Below, piece after piece: positions 27,499-35,567 of a stretch of 64,000 bases of DNA. This DNA is from UBA8752 sp040261275 (GTDB lineage: Bacteria; Bacteroidota; Bacteroidia; Flavobacteriales_D; Sanyastnellaceae): the NCBI GenBank assembly GCA_040261275.1, contig JBDQOI010000009.1, positions 14,015 through 78,014 on the forward strand, written 5' to 3'. Both the position numbers and the translations under genes were made by a program. Under the pieces are notes generated by a model, which searched no databases, was not told the DNA's origin, and worked only from the letters and a program-made list of their open reading frames with translations. How positions within the stretch are numbered: position 1 is the first letter of the stretch; every line of letters begins with the position of its first letter.

Positions 27499-27506
27499 GA
27501 AAGATG
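27499..27506 (-). promoter_or_regulatory. Possible -7 element CATCTTTC
   Basis: Weak TAnnTTT[GC] match on the minus strand, 4 bases (CGTC) before the folP ATG. It is kept because its spacing equals that of the stronger elements in this window. Confidence 0.3.
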
Positions 27507-27602
27507 CGAAGGGCGGACCTTCCTTCATCATGCGCGTCGTCACTGTGGGAAAAAGTTGTCCTCCATAAGGCGGGAAGACATTGGTTTGCCCCGGTGAGCC
27601 CC

Positions 27603-27610
27603 GAACTTGG
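27603..27610 (+). promoter_or_regulatory. Possible -7 element GAACTTGG
   Basis: It resembles the TAACTTGG element before the mutase gene and sits exactly 4 bases (TCCC) before the DUF1599 ATG at 27615. Confidence 0.3.
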
Positions 27611-27614
27611 TCCC

Positions 27615-28193
27615 ATGAGTGCAGCGTCCCCTTCATCCCGCGTTCCAGAGGAACTGCGTCGCACAATCATCCAGTACGACGAGCAGGCGACGGTGTGTCG
27701 AAACTTGTTCCTGGACAAGATGCACGATTACGGCACGGCATGGCGCGTACTCCGTCCGCCCTCCTTGACGGATCAGATCTTTATCAAGGCACAACGCATT
27801 CGAACACTGCAGGAGGGAGAAGAGCAGATGGTGGATGAAGGCATTCGACCGGAATTCATCGGCATCGTGAATTACTGCATCATGGCATTGATGCAGTTGG
27901 ACCTTTCTCAGGAAGCCCCCTTGGACTTGCCCGCGGAGGAGACGACGAGGAGATTTGATGCATGCCTGTCCATGACCCGCGACCTCATGGTGCGAAAGAA
28001 CCACGACTACGGCGAGGCTTGGCGGGACATGCGGGTATCCAGTCTCACGGACCTCATCCTCATGAAATTGCTGCGCATCAAACAATTGGAAGACCATGGA
28101 GGGGAAGCCAAAGTGAGTGAGGGCGTCGATGCGGGATACATGGACATGGCCAATTACGCGCTGTTCGCCTTGATTCACCTCGAAACCACGTAA
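27615..28193 (+). CDS. DUF1599 protein (duplicated domain)
   Basis: 192 residues from the ATG at 27615; the open frame extends upstream to 27504, but that part lacks family similarity and overlaps the promoter region. Two tandem repeats of one domain are visible: FLDKMHDYGTAWRVLRPPSLTDQIFIKAQRI (first) and VRKNHDYGEAWRDMRVSSLTDLILMKLLRI (second), each followed by a G-x-x-NY segment. This is DUF1599, also called nucleotide-modification-associated domain 1. Biochemical function is not established. It diverges from folP and precedes the BT_3928-type gene, a frequent Bacteroidota neighbourhood. Confidence 0.85.
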   Translation: MSAASPSSRVPEELRRTIIQYDEQATVCRNLFLDKMHDYGTAWRVLRPPSLTDQIFIKAQRIRTLQEGEEQMVDEGIRPEFIGIVNYCIMALMQLDLSQEAPLDLPAEETTRRFDACLSMTRDLMVRKNHDYGEAWRDMRVSSLTDLILMKLLRIKQLEDHGGEAKVSEGVDAGYMDMANYALFALIHLETT

Positions 28194-28279
28194 TCCACTA
28201 CGCTCGGTGTTAATCGGAGGTTAATGCACCGTGCAGATAGGCAGTACCGGTGCGAACTTCCCTTCGGAACAGCAATACC

Positions 28280-29659
28280 ATGCGCAACCTCCTTCTTTCC
28301 CTCGCCAACGTATGTCGCGTGCTGGTTGGCGCCCTTTTCGTGATTTCCGGGCTGATCAAAATCAACGACGCCCTCGGCTTCATGTACAAACTTGAGGAGT
28401 ACTTCGAACCGGGGGCACTCAACCTGGAAGCTTGGGCCCCTTATGCCCTGGAATTGGGCATGCTGGCGAGCATTGGAGAGGTGCTCCTCGGGGTCGCATT
28501 GCTGGTGGGTGCCCTCCCGAGGCTGACGACGGCATTGACCTTGGTGCTCATGATTTTCTTTACCTGGCTCACGTGGTACACGGACCATTGTGATCCCTTT
28601 GGCAGCAAGATGGTGGTACAGGATGGGATCGAGGTGGAGATCCCCAACCAATGTGTCTTGAGCTGCGGATGTTTCGGTAATGCCATCCCGCTGACCCCGC
28701 ATGAGAGCTTCATCAAGGATCTTGTGCTGCTGGTCCTGTTGCTTCCTGTTTTGTGGGGTGCGTGGACTGGAGGGTATGGTCTGAATGAGCAAAAGCGCTC
28801 CCTGTGGATGTACACATCTGCCCTGTTGGTGACCTGGCTTTTTGCGGAGACCATGCTGGAGTGGAGCTTTCCCACGCTCTTTCTCGCCTTGGGACTCGCA
28901 GCGGCAGAAGTGGTGAGGCGACGTTGGAAGGGGCAGGGCCAGGAATGGGCCATGGCCGCGGGGGTACTTGTGGTGGCCTTGGGTTTTCAATTCTATACCC
29001 TGCGCCATCTGCCGGTAAAGGACTACCGTCCTTACGCCGTGGGCGAGGACATCAACCGCAACATGGCTTCCGCTGATGAATTGGGACTGGATCCCCCGGT
29101 TTTTGACAAGGAAGTGCGGTTCTATCACCCGGACACCGGTGCCGACACCACGGTGCTGCAGTCTGCCTACATGGCGGGAAAACTTTGGCAGGATGAGGCC
29201 TTCAAAGCGGTCTATCCCGAAGCGGATTGGGACGGTGCCCGAGAGTTCAAGGTTTCGGAAGGCTATGAACCACTGATTTTCGATTTGGACGCCACCGATC
29301 CCGGGGGCAACAGCCAGCTGTCCGATTTGCTCGGAGAAGGTTATACCCTGCTCCATATTTCGAAGGACCTGGCGGCTTCTGAAGCACAGGGTCAAGCGGA
29401 GATCAATGCGCTCTTCGCTGATGCCAAAAACAGGGGGTGGAGAACGGCGGCATTGACACCTTCGACCCCAGAGGGTGCGGTGGCATTCGCAGCGGAGCAT
29501 GGTGCAGATTACCCATTCTACACGACGGATCCGACGGAATTGAAAATCATCGTGCGCAACAATCCCGGCGTGGTATTGATACAGGACGGGGTGGTTTTGG
29601 ACAAGTGGGCATGGCGGGATATTCCCCGGTCCTGCGATGCGGCTTTGGGACGGGATTGA
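28280..29659 (+). CDS. BT_3928-type DoxX-like membrane protein
   Basis: 459 residues from the ATG at 28280 (a GTG at 28250 is rejected). The N-terminal half is a DoxX-like four-helix bundle (RVLVGALFVISGLIKINDALGF; second and third helices around residues 60-110) with a loop containing a CxCxG-like LSCGCFGNA. A further helix pair follows to about residue 245, then a soluble C-terminal domain of about 200 residues with a thioredoxin-like look (YTLLHISKDLAASE ... VVLIQDGVVLDKWAW). BT_3928-family proteins are common in Bacteroidota; a redox role is inferred from the CxC segment and thioredoxin-like tail. The stop overlaps the next ATG (TGATG). Confidence 0.85.
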   Translation: MRNLLLSLANVCRVLVGALFVISGLIKINDALGFMYKLEEYFEPGALNLEAWAPYALELGMLASIGEVLLGVALLVGALPRLTTALTLVLMIFFTWLTWYTDHCDPFGSKMVVQDGIEVEIPNQCVLSCGCFGNAIPLTPHESFIKDLVLLVLLLPVLWGAWTGGYGLNEQKRSLWMYTSALLVTWLFAETMLEWSFPTLFLALGLAAAEVVRRRWKGQGQEWAMAAGVLVVALGFQFYTLRHLPVKDYRPYAVGEDINRNMASADELGLDPPVFDKEVRFYHPDTGADTTVLQSAYMAGKLWQDEAFKAVYPEADWDGAREFKVSEGYEPLIFDLDATDPGGNSQLSDLLGEGYTLLHISKDLAASEAQGQAEINALFADAKNRGWRTAALTPSTPEGAVAFAAEHGADYPFYTTDPTELKIIVRNNPGVVLIQDGVVLDKWAWRDIPRSCDAALGRD

Positions 29660-30666
29660 TGGCCCCTGGTTTCCGCATGGGTGCCGTGAAGGCAATGAGG
29701 GGTGTGGCGGTTCTATGGGGGAGCTTTACGCTGGTTTTCTTGATTTTCTCCGCCGTTCCCGACCCGGCCAGACAGTTGGCGGGCCAGCAGGCGGATCCCG
29801 AGGTCATTGCGGACATCAGGGCGCAGTTTGGCTTGGACAAACCGCTCGGGGTTCGGTATCTCCATGCGTTGGGCGACCTTGCTCCTGTGGGCCCGAATGC
29901 GCAGGGGCGTTGGCAATTTAGAGCGCCATCCCTAGGGCGCAGTTTCGTTCGTCCGCAATCGGTGATGGAACTGTTGGCAGAGGCCTTGCCCGCCACTGTG
30001 ATTCTGGCCGCTGTAGCCTTGTCGTTTGCTGTGGTATTGGGATTGCCGATGGGGCTGCTCGCCGCCCGTCGACCCGGCGGTGCGTTTGACCGAATCGCAG
30101 TGGGAGGGAGCATCCTGGGGATGAGTGCCCCCTCTTTTTTCATGGCCATTCTCATCGGGTACGCCTTTGCCGTCCGTTGGGGAGCCTGGACAGGGCTTCC
30201 GCTGACCGGCAGCCTGTATGACCTGAATGCAGACGGTCAAATCGTCATTTCAGCCCGGAATCTGATCCTTCCCGCCCTGACCTTGGGATTGCGGCCGCTG
30301 GCGGTGCTGTCCCAATTGATGCGGGGAGCCGCACTGGATGTTTTGGGGGCGCCACACATAAGAACGGCGCGGGCATTCGGCGCGACAGAGGGTCAAGTCA
30401 TGTGGAGGCACGTCTTGCGCAATGCCCTCAATCCCGTGGTCACCGCAGCGAGCGGATGGCTCGCACAGATGTTGGCGGGCGCGGTTTTTGTGGAGTTCGT
30501 GTTTGGCTGGAGAGGACTTGGCTTCCTGCTGTTCGAAGCACTCGAGCAGCACGACCTGCCCGTGGTCATGGGGGGCGTCCTGCTGGTGGCCTTCACCTTC
30601 GTGTTGGTCAACGCCTTATCGGACCTGTCCTATCGTTGGCTGGACCCTCGGGCAGTTCAAGCCTGA
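29659..30666 (+). CDS. ABC transporter permease, DppB/OppB type
   Basis: 335 residues from the ATG at 29659 overlapping the previous stop by one base. The N-terminal helix (VAVLWGSFTLVFLIFSAVPDPARQLAG) is typical of DppB. The periplasmic loop has QADPEVIADIRAQFGLDKPLGVRY. Five further helices follow, with the EAA-like loop LGAPHIRTARAFGATEGQVMWRHVLRNAL that contacts the ATPase. It should import peptides or nickel, or act in related uptake. No partner permease, ATPase or binding protein is in the window, so it is an orphan subunit here. The last 10 bases overlap the convergent aminotransferase gene. Confidence 0.88.
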   Translation: MAPGFRMGAVKAMRGVAVLWGSFTLVFLIFSAVPDPARQLAGQQADPEVIADIRAQFGLDKPLGVRYLHALGDLAPVGPNAQGRWQFRAPSLGRSFVRPQSVMELLAEALPATVILAAVALSFAVVLGLPMGLLAARRPGGAFDRIAVGGSILGMSAPSFFMAILIGYAFAVRWGAWTGLPLTGSLYDLNADGQIVISARNLILPALTLGLRPLAVLSQLMRGAALDVLGAPHIRTARAFGATEGQVMWRHVLRNALNPVVTAASGWLAQMLAGAVFVEFVFGWRGLGFLLFEALEQHDLPVVMGGVLLVAFTFVLVNALSDLSYRWLDPRAVQA

Positions 30667-31520
30667 AGTTGCGCATCTACCCGTGCGTTCAAGGAGCGCA
30701 CCAAAGCCTGTGTCGTTTGGTTGTAATACCGCTTGGTCCGATAACTGCCCACCCACTGGAGTCCTTGCACAGCATTTGAAAGGAACACTTCGTCAGCGAC
30801 GAGCATATTCTGAGGAGTGAGGTTGCATTCGTAGACCTTCATGCCGGCTTCCAGGGCCAGGTTGATGATCTCCGCCCGCATGACCCCTGCAGTGGCTCCT
30901 CCATCAAGACCAGGGGTGTAGAGGACGCCATTGGACACAAGAAACAGGTTCGAAGCCGTACTCTCGATGATGCCCATCCGGTCATTCTGGATCAGAGCGG
31001 TATCCAGGTTGTTCTCCTGCGCCCACAAACCGCTTTGGATGTAAATGTTGGCTGCCAAGTTCTTGAACCGGGTCAAGTGGTTCGGCGTGCACTTCATCTC
31101 CGGGTAAATGTCCACAGATAGGCCCTTCTCATTCAGGCAATACTCCGAAGCGGACAATGACTCCGCCGTCATCACAACATCGAGTTGATTGTCGTCCGGG
31201 GCGTAATATCCGCCGCCCCTGCGACTCAGTGTCATTCGAACGCGCGCCGAGCCCGAAATCCCCAGGGCTTCGAGAAGCTTGAGGATGTCCTTCCGGATGC
31301 TCGACGGATTGAAGCCCAGCGGGGCGTGAATGCGATGGGCCTTCAAGCCTTGCCGAATGCGCTCGAAATGATTGTCCAGGAACAGGGGGGTACCCTGCGT
31401 CACACGGAGGGTCTCGAAAATACCATCGGCGTAGAGGAAGGCCCGGTTTCCCGGCGCGATAACGGGAGGGTCATCCCCTTCGCATTTCCTGATTTCTCCG
31501 TTGTACAGCAGTGCGGACAC
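30657..31520 (-). CDS. Class IV aminotransferase (branched-chain / D-amino acid / PabC type)
   Basis: 287 residues from a GTG at 31520, preceded 4 bases upstream by TAATTTCG. PLP fold-type IV signatures: FLYADGIFETLRV near the N-terminus, the PLP lysine in LTRFKNLAAN (about 148), GIIESTASNLFLV, and LTPQNMLVADEVFLSNAVQGLQWV. The family includes 4-amino-4-deoxychorismate lyase, D-amino-acid and branched-chain aminotransferases. The short length and Bacteroidota context favour a PabC-like or general aminotransferase, but specificity cannot be read off. Confidence 0.87.
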   Translation of the reverse strand: MSALLYNGEIRKCEGDDPPVIAPGNRAFLYADGIFETLRVTQGTPLFLDNHFERIRQGLKAHRIHAPLGFNPSSIRKDILKLLEALGISGSARVRMTLSRRGGGYYAPDDNQLDVVMTAESLSASEYCLNEKGLSVDIYPEMKCTPNHLTRFKNLAANIYIQSGLWAQENNLDTALIQNDRMGIIESTASNLFLVSNGVLYTPGLDGGATAGVMRAEIINLALEAGMKVYECNLTPQNMLVADEVFLSNAVQGLQWVGSYRTKRYYNQTTQALVRSLNARVDAQLQA

Positions 31521-31524
31521 GCGG

Positions 31525-31532
31525 CGAAATTA
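31525..31532 (-). promoter_or_regulatory. -7-like element TAATTTCG
   Basis: 7-of-8 match to TAnnTTTG on the minus strand, 4 bases (CCGC) before the GTG at 31520. It overlaps the stop codon of the upstream gene. Confidence 0.45.
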
Positions 31533-32066
31533 AGGGCGGAAGGTCAGCGGCACCGACATCCAATCCGAAAGGGGGGCATTGGGGGCAATGAGAACGCCGT
31601 GGCGCACGCCAGCGCCCAGAGCGCACTCAATGTCCCGCGCCTTGTCGCCGAACATCCAACATGCCGAGGCGTCCAGACCATGTCGGGCCAAGGCCCGCTC
31701 CACCATCAAAGAACCGGGCTTCCGGCTCAAGCTGCGGCCGTAGTCGGGATGATGAGGGCTGTAGAGGATGTCGTCAATCGGAGCGCCGCACATCTCGGAT
31801 TGTTCCCGCAGGTGATGGTGAATGCGGCTCACCGCATCGTGGGTGTATCGGCCCTTCGCAATGCCGCCCTGATTGGTGATGACAATCAACTTGAAGCCCG
31901 CATCGCGCCAAATTTTCATCGTTTCCAAGGCCGTGGGCAGGAGATGGAATTCCTCCAGGCAGGTTGTGTAGTCACCCGGATCGTGATTGATGACCCCGTC
32001 TCGATCCAGCAGGATGGCCTTGTTCTTGACTTGAGCGGAGCGGCTCATGGCGTCTTGAGGATTCAT
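31530..32066 (-). CDS. gmhB: HAD-IIIA phosphatase, GmhB/HisB-N type
   Basis: 178 residues. HAD motif I is LLDRDGVINHD (about 20), motif II VITNQGGIAKGRY, motif III region SRKPGSLMVERAL and motif IV MFGDKARDIECALGAG. This is the layout of D-glycero-D-manno-heptose-1,7-bisphosphate 7-phosphatase, which supplies ADP-heptose for LPS. The four Cys zinc loop of classical GmhB is not obvious: Cys occurs in MCGAP but the CxHxxxxxCxC pattern is absent (YSPHHPDYG instead). A histidinol-phosphatase-like or other HAD-IIIA role therefore remains possible. csaA lies 3 bases upstream. Confidence 0.8.
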   Translation of the reverse strand: MNPQDAMSRSAQVKNKAILLDRDGVINHDPGDYTTCLEEFHLLPTALETMKIWRDAGFKLIVITNQGGIAKGRYTHDAVSRIHHHLREQSEMCGAPIDDILYSPHHPDYGRSLSRKPGSLMVERALARHGLDASACWMFGDKARDIECALGAGVRHGVLIAPNAPLSDWMSVPLTFRP

Positions 32067-32069
32067 GGT

Positions 32070-32411
32070 TCAGGAAACAGGTGTGCCGGGTGGGGAATGC
32101 AATGGAACCTCCAGCAGGTTCACTCCTTCATCGTCCACCGCACCCAGCACCAGACAATGGCTTTGATGGCTTCCTACCTGCTTTGCGGGCAGGTTGACCA
32201 CGGCAGCGATGCGCTTGCCGGGCAGGTCATCTGCGGCGTAGCGATCGGTGATTTGCGCGGTGGATTTGAGCACGCCCAGCGCTCCGAAATCAATCTGGAG
32301 CACATAGGCAGGACGCCGGGCACCTTCGAGAGGAAGGGCGGACAGAACGTGCCCCACTCGGATGTCACAAGCGCGGAATACATCGGGATCAATGGTGGCC
32401 TTGGTTTCCAT
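32070..32411 (-). CDS. csaA: CsaA-type tRNA-binding-domain protein
   Basis: 113 residues from the ATG at 32411 (the TTG at 32417 is rejected). An EMAP/tRNA-binding OB fold: FRACDIRVGHVLSALPLEGARRPAYVLQIDFG, then KSTAQITDRYAADDLPGKRIAAVVNLP. Family members act as small chaperone-like or tRNA-binding proteins. Length is normal for CsaA. It diverges from the mutase gene and forms an operon with the HAD phosphatase. Confidence 0.9.
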   Translation of the reverse strand: METKATIDPDVFRACDIRVGHVLSALPLEGARRPAYVLQIDFGALGVLKSTAQITDRYAADDLPGKRIAAVVNLPAKQVGSHQSHCLVLGAVDDEGVNLLEVPLHSPPGTPVS

Positions 32412-32464
32412 GCTCAAGTGCTTTGTGGACAGTCCATGCCCGAAAAATAGGGGGCGTTGCCGAT

Positions 32465-32472
32465 TAACTTGG
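32465..32472 (+). promoter_or_regulatory. -7-like element TAACTTGG
   Basis: 7-of-8 match to TAnnTTTG, 4 bases (CGGC) before the mutase ATG at 32477. Confidence 0.45.
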
Positions 32473-32476
32473 CGGC

Positions 32477-35400
32477 ATGGAAGAGGGAAAGGCTCAATCG
32501 GAGAATTGGAGGCATTGGCTTCGCGTGGTCAACGAGCAGGCGAGAGGGGTGGAGCCCATCACCGACGTAACCTTGGAGGAGGGGTTGAGGGTCCCGGTCT
32601 ATCAACCCATACGTGCCGTGTCGTCGGTGCGGCCCCGAACGGAAGGTGCATGGAAAATCCGGTCTACGGTTCATCGCGCCGATCGCGTCATGCCCGCCCT
32701 GCATTCCGGGACGGAAGTCTTGCGCGCGGTGGGATGCGACAACCCCGAGGTTTGGATGGACGGCGTGGAGATGGCCTATCTCGAGGTCGAATATTCGGGG
32801 GAGGTGGATCTGACCCGCCTGGTTGGCGCGGGAAAGCTTCCCCACCAGGGCGGAGTCTTGATGGATTGGCGTCACGTGGACGGCAAGGACGGTTGGGAGC
32901 GTCACCTGTCGGCAGTGGATGCCGCCGCCGGAAATTCCCGCCTGCGCATCGCGCAATTGAGCGACCCCAGGCTGGAGGGAACCGTCTGCTCCACTTCGGC
33001 GGCATTGGCCTGGCTGGCAAAGGCATGCCGAGAGTGGGCGCAATGGGGTCTCGGTCCGTTGGAACGAATTTCACTGGACCTGATGTTGGACACCGATCCC
33101 GTGGTGGGCATGGCCGCAGCGGAAGCCCTCAAGAGGCTCTTGATCAAGGGAGGCAATGGCGACTCATGGCCCCGAATTACAGGGGTTGTAGGAAATCAAA
33201 ACATGGACGTGGCGGCAGGAAGGGAGAACCTCGTCCGGTGCACGGTTGGATTGACGTCGGGCGCCCTTTCGGGTTTTGGCGCATTGGATGCAGGCTATCC
33301 TGCGAAGGGCTTCGCTGAAACTCCAGATCTTCCCGACGCGGAAAAGTGGGCGCGCAACGCGCTCCATTTGCTTCGCGCCGAGAGTGGGTTGTCGGATGTG
33401 GGCGGGAGGGTGTCTTCTCTCGTAGATACGCTCGCTGATGCGCTGGTTGGCGCGGCGCTTGGACATCTCTTGGAGTGGGAGGGGTCATCTACTTTGATGC
33501 TGCTGGAATCCGGAGACCTTTCACGGACCGAAAATTCAGAACAGGTACCGCCGGATGCCGAACGGAAGGGGAAGGAGTCAGAAGACATCCCAGGACTTTG
33601 GCCCTATCTGCGCGGTCCCTACGCGAGCATGTATACCCATCGGCCTTGGACCATTCGCCAATACGCGGGATTCAGCACGGCTGAAGCGTCCAACGCTTTT
33701 TACCGCAGAAACCTGGCAGCCGGACAGAAGGGGCTCAGTGTGGCCTTCGATTTGGCAACGCATCGTGGGTATGACAGCGATCATCCCCGGGTTTCAGGGG
33801 ATGTCGGCAAGGCGGGAGTGGCCATTGACAGCGTGGACGATATGAAACGGCTGTTCCAGGGAATCCCCCTCGATGCCATGTCCGTTTCCATGACCATGAA
33901 TGGAGCGGTCTTGCCCATCATGGCCTTTTACATCGTCGCCGCCGAGGAGCAAGGAGTGTCCACCTCGGCCTTGTCCGGGACCATTCAGAATGACATCTTG
34001 AAGGAGTTCATGGTCCGGAACACCTTCATTTATCCTCCGGTACCGAGCATGCGCATCATCAGCGACATTTTCGGCTACACATCCCGGAACATGCCGAAGT
34101 TCAATTCCATCAGCATCTCCGGTTATCACATGCAGGAGGCCGGAGCCACGCCGGAACTCGAATTGGCCTACACCATTGCCAACGGTCTTTCCTATGTGCG
34201 CGCCGGCCTTGAGGCGGGCTTGCTCATCGATGACTTCGCTCCGAGGTTGAGCTTTTTCTGGGGAATCGGAATGGATCTCATTTCTGAGGTCGCCAAGCTG
34301 AGGGCCGGTCGGCTCTTGTGGGCGCGGCACATGGCTCAATTTGGCCCTTCCCATCCTCGGTCCTCCATGCTCCGCACGCATTGTCAGACGAGCGGCTGGA
34401 CCTTGACGGAGCAAGATCCGCTGAACAATGTGGGGCGCACCGCCATCGAGGCGCTCGCGGCGGTCTGGGGCGGGACGCAAAGCCTGCATACCAACTCCCT
34501 GGATGAGGCGATTGCTCTGCCCACTGACGACACAGCGAAGGTGGCGCGAAACACCCAGCTGATTTTGCAACAGGAGAGCGGTACCTCAAGATGGGTAGAT
34601 CCAATGGGAGGCGATGCTTGGGTGGAAAAACGGACCGCGGAATTGGTAGAGGCGGCAGATGCCATCATCCGCGAAATGGCAGATGCAGGAGGCATGCCGA
34701 TGGCCATAGAGCAAGGCCTGCCCATGCGTGGAATCGAGACGGCAGCAGCTGAGAAGCAATCCCGGATCGATGCTGGAGAGGATCAGATTGTGGGGTTGAA
34801 CTTGTATCCCGGGCGTGCGCCGGAGGAAATGGAGGTGTTGAAAGTAGATCATCACGCTGTGCTGGAGGGGCAGACCGAGCGACTGGATCAGCTGCGAAAG
34901 GAGCGCGATGGAGAGGCGGTGGTCGCCGCACTGGCCGAATTGAAGAGGGGGGCAGAACAAGGTGGAAACCTGCTGGATGCTGCAGTTCATGCTGCGCGCG
35001 TTCGCTGCACCCTAGGTGAGATTTCCGGCGCTGTGGAAGATGTCTTCGGGCGGCATGTGCCTGTGAATCGACCCGTTCGCGGTATTTTCCGCAAAAACCT
35101 CGGGGAACGTGAGGAATTCAGAACAGCCGTGGAAAAAGCTGCAAAATTCGCCGAGCGCGTAGGCAGACAGCCTCGAATTCTTGTGGCCAAGATGGGACAG
35201 GACGGTCATGACAGAGGAGCAAAGGTGATCGCCAGCGCTTTTGCCGACTTGGGATTCGACGTGGACCTCGGGTCGCTCTTCCAAACACCGGAGGAAGTGG
35301 CCCGACAGGCCATAGAGAACGATGTGCACGTCATCGGAGTATCCACATTGGCTGCGGGCCACCTCGCCTTGGTGCCCACGTTGGTGAATGCCTTGGTGAA

Positions 35401-35563
35401 AGCCGGAAGAGAGGACATGCTGGTCGTGGTGGGGGGCGTGATTCCACGATCGGACTACGACGCTTTGTACGGTGCTGGCGTGACCGCCATTTTCGGTCCG
35501 GGTACTCCTGTTGTTCAATCGGCCACGCGAATACTGGACCTTCTTCTCGAAGGTTATTCCTGA
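32477..35563 (+). CDS. Methylmalonyl-CoA mutase, MutA-MutB fusion
   Basis: 1,028 residues. It interconverts methylmalonyl-CoA and succinyl-CoA with adenosylcobalamin. Residues about 1-345 are a divergent small-subunit (MutA-like) barrel (VTLEEGLRVPVYQPI near the start). About 25 hydrophilic residues act as linker. From about 373 the chain is a full large-subunit barrel (LRGPYASMYTHRPWTIRQYAG, SGYHMQEAGA with the catalytic His), followed by a B12-binding domain (about 893-1028) with the base-off DGHDRGAKV motif and the GG and GPGT segments. The MutA part has lost its own B12 domain, and the large subunit lacks its usual N-terminal arm. In most Bacteroidota, mutA and mutB are separate. No meaB chaperone or epimerase gene is near. 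Confidence 0.95.
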   Translation: MEEGKAQSENWRHWLRVVNEQARGVEPITDVTLEEGLRVPVYQPIRAVSSVRPRTEGAWKIRSTVHRADRVMPALHSGTEVLRAVGCDNPEVWMDGVEMAYLEVEYSGEVDLTRLVGAGKLPHQGGVLMDWRHVDGKDGWERHLSAVDAAAGNSRLRIAQLSDPRLEGTVCSTSAALAWLAKACREWAQWGLGPLERISLDLMLDTDPVVGMAAAEALKRLLIKGGNGDSWPRITGVVGNQNMDVAAGRENLVRCTVGLTSGALSGFGALDAGYPAKGFAETPDLPDAEKWARNALHLLRAESGLSDVGGRVSSLVDTLADALVGAALGHLLEWEGSSTLMLLESGDLSRTENSEQVPPDAERKGKESEDIPGLWPYLRGPYASMYTHRPWTIRQYAGFSTAEASNAFYRRNLAAGQKGLSVAFDLATHRGYDSDHPRVSGDVGKAGVAIDSVDDMKRLFQGIPLDAMSVSMTMNGAVLPIMAFYIVAAEEQGVSTSALSGTIQNDILKEFMVRNTFIYPPVPSMRIISDIFGYTSRNMPKFNSISISGYHMQEAGATPELELAYTIANGLSYVRAGLEAGLLIDDFAPRLSFFWGIGMDLISEVAKLRAGRLLWARHMAQFGPSHPRSSMLRTHCQTSGWTLTEQDPLNNVGRTAIEALAAVWGGTQSLHTNSLDEAIALPTDDTAKVARNTQLILQQESGTSRWVDPMGGDAWVEKRTAELVEAADAIIREMADAGGMPMAIEQGLPMRGIETAAAEKQSRIDAGEDQIVGLNLYPGRAPEEMEVLKVDHHAVLEGQTERLDQLRKERDGEAVVAALAELKRGAEQGGNLLDAAVHAARVRCTLGEISGAVEDVFGRHVPVNRPVRGIFRKNLGEREEFRTAVEKAAKFAERVGRQPRILVAKMGQDGHDRGAKVIASAFADLGFDVDLGSLFQTPEEVARQAIENDVHVIGVSTLAAGHLALVPTLVNALVKAGREDMLVVVGGVIPRSDYDALYGAGVTAIFGPGTPVVQSATRILDLLLEGYS

Positions 35564-35567
35564 GGGC

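Noticed and set aside
28175..29695. A 506-residue minus-strand frame opposite the BT_3928-type gene
   Set aside because: Antisense of a well-supported membrane protein; no coherent domain and unlikely composition.
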